In this document: positions 62,573-64,000 of the stretch, in pieces | Position numbering within the stretch: the first letter of the stretch is position 1 | Layout of the letters: each line of letters begins with the position of its first letter | Assembly: GCF_905171765.1 (NCBI RefSeq) | Contig: NC_053394.1 | Location: 154,588,015-154,652,014, forward strand | Direction: 5' to 3' | Length of the DNA: 64,000 bases | From: Bufo bufo | Taxonomy: Eukaryota; Chordata; Amphibia; Anura; Bufonidae | The notes under the pieces: generated by a model | What the model was told of the DNA's origin: nothing | The model's input: the letters and a program-made list of their open reading frames with translations, nothing else | Database searches by the model: none | Made by a program: the position numbers and the translations under genes

Positions 62573-63964
62573 TCACTCAGAGCCCACCTTCTCAGGATGA
62601 GACCTATGGAAAGCCCTGATGAGACGAGTGGCCTTAATGTCCGCCACTGGGACCCACATCCTCTCCTCAGGACCATAACCCTCCCAATGGACGAGGTACT
62701 GGAGAGAAACGCGGATAATGCGAGAATCCACAATCCTAGAGACCTGAAATTCAAGATTACCATCAAAAACAATCGGTGGAGGAGGCAAAGAGGAGGGTAC
62801 AGTGGGTTGGACATAAGGTTTTAATAGGGACCTGTGTAAAACATTATGGATCTTCCAAGTCTGAGGAAGATCAAGACGGAAGGCAACGGGATTGATGACG
62901 GACAAGATCTTGTAAGGCCCAATAAACTTAGGACCCAACTTCTAGGAGGGAACCTTCAGTTTGATATTCTTTGTAGACAACCACACCAGATCACCCACAT
63001 TCAGGTCCGGACCAGGCACACGTCTCTTATCCGCCACCTGCTTATATCTCTCACTCATCCTCTTCAGATTACCCTGAATCTTTTGCCAAATAAATGACAA
63101 AGACGAGGAAAATCTCTCCTCATCAGGTAAACCAGAAGACCCCTCTCCAGAGAATGTCCCAAACTGCGCATGAAACCCATATGCACCAAAAAATTGTGAC
63201 TTATCAGAGGGCTCCTGGCGACGGTTATTTAAAGCAAACTCAGCAAGGGACAAAAAAGAACACCAATCCTCCTGATTCTCCGCCACAAAACAGCGCAGAT
63301 ATGTCTCCAGATTCTGATTGACGCGTTCGGTCTGACCATTCGACTGCGGGTGAAAAGCAGAAGAGAACGACAACCGAACCCCCAAGCGAGAACAGAAGGC
63401 CTTCCAGAATCTGGAAACAAATTGCGTGCCCCTATCAGAAATGATGTCTGAAGGAATGCCATGCAATTTAACAATATGATCAACAAATGTTTGCACCAGC
63501 GTTTTAGCATTGGGTAACCCAGGAAAGGGAATGAAATGCGCCATTTTGCTAAAACTGTCCACTACTACCAGAATCACAGTCTTCCCCGAGGAACGAGGCA
63601 GGTCCGTAATGAAGTCCATGGACAGATGCGTCCAAGGACGGGAAGGAATGGGTAACGGGAGGAGAGAACCCGATGGCTGTGAACGAGGGACCTTGGCACG
63701 AGCGCAGGTCTCGCAGGCTGCCACAAAACCCTCAACCGTCTTACGAAGAGCCGGCCACCAGAATCTCTGAGCAATGAGATCCACTGTGGCTCTACTCCCC
63801 GGGTGCCCAGCAAGGACAGTATCGCGGTGCTCCTTAAAAACCTTGTGTCGTAAAGCGAGAGGCTTCAAAGTTCCCCCCTCCTGGAAAACAACGTGACAGG
63901 GCATCCACCTTCACATTTTTAACCCCATGGCGGAACGTAACAACAAAATTAAACCTAGAAAAGA
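62573..63964 (-). pseudogene. Gypsy (Metaviridae) pol: RNase H tail, integrase, chromodomain
   Basis: On the minus strand: an RNase H end ([17 protein letters not shown], 63965-63885), then integrase and a C-terminal chromodomain. The integrase zinc finger has H…H (HRDTVLAGHPG) and CETCARAK. The DDE core has SMDFITDLPRS, IISDRGTQFVSRFW and SNGQTERVNQNLE, with all three acidic residues present. The chromodomain (YLVHWEGYGPEERMWVPVAD) lies near the end and would direct integration to marked chromatin. Two breaks are seen: between RNase H and integrase, at about 63885, sequence is missing and the frame changes; and an in-frame TAG occurs near 62939-62941. The element continues beyond 64000. Confidence 0.9.
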
Positions 63965-64000
63965 ACAAAGACCATCTGACCTGTCTCGGGTTCAGATGCT

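Noticed and set aside
26023..64000. Exons of the next host gene (STAU1 in mammals)
   Set aside because: I looked for conserved double-stranded-RNA-binding or other housekeeping exons on both strands and recognised none; intergenic repeats explain the open frames.
1..64000. tRNA, rRNA or bacterial-type operons
   Set aside because: No cloverleaf, rRNA core or Shine-Dalgarno-led gene series was found. The gene structure is clearly spliced and eukaryotic.

Overview
The window is animal nuclear DNA, most likely from an anuran amphibian. Sixteen well-spliced exons of one vertebrate housekeeping gene, CSE1L (exportin-2/CAS), lie on the + strand between 369 and 26022. They encode about 660 residues, corresponding to roughly residues 312-971 of a protein that is 971 residues long in human, and they end at the natural stop codon. 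The 5' part of the gene lies outside the window. The frog assignment is an inference. It rests on the density of TTAA-flanked T2/Kolobok MITEs with TTAAAGG ends, on MITEs with TTCACAC-type ends flanked by TTA/TAA, on DIRS retrotransposons, on a Penelope-like element, and on CR1 and L2 LINEs.

Region 1-26022 is CSE1L. Its introns are filled with mobile DNA: hAT-type MITEs, a 300-bp palindromic MITE, and two DIRS elements. The first DIRS element (5275-11057) has lost all coding capacity but keeps inverted ends and an internal complementary region. The second (13709-19113) looks complete, with Gag, RT-RNase H-methyltransferase and tyrosine recombinase all open.

Region 26023-43080 holds the CSE1L 3' UTR, then split arrays of a ~75-bp satellite. 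After these come T2 MITEs, retroposed inserts with 16-17 bp target duplications, and a truncated Tc1. A decayed hAT (Charlie/ZBED-like) transposase and a decayed Tc1-like transposase follow. Two places carry hammerhead-like motifs of the kind known from Penelope-like elements.

Region 43083-48302 is a third DIRS element, on the - strand. It has an internal deletion fusing Gag to RNase H, and a CR1 LINE is inserted into its recombinase gene.

Region 48303-64000 is nested repeats: an L2 LINE with an inverted 5' part, and an older LINE RT fragment broken by three later insertions (a TTAA MITE, a solo LTR that itself holds a MITE, and another TTAA MITE). Next is a Penelope-like element (55586 to about 61400) interrupted by a CR1 LINE and a hAT MITE. 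Last is the 3' half of a chromodomain-type Gypsy (Metaviridae) element on the - strand.

I see no host gene other than CSE1L. The most interesting material is the DIRS trio, whose internal complementary regions match the element ends; the large non-coding DIRS derivative; the hammerhead-like motifs; and several insertions whose empty sites can be read precisely.
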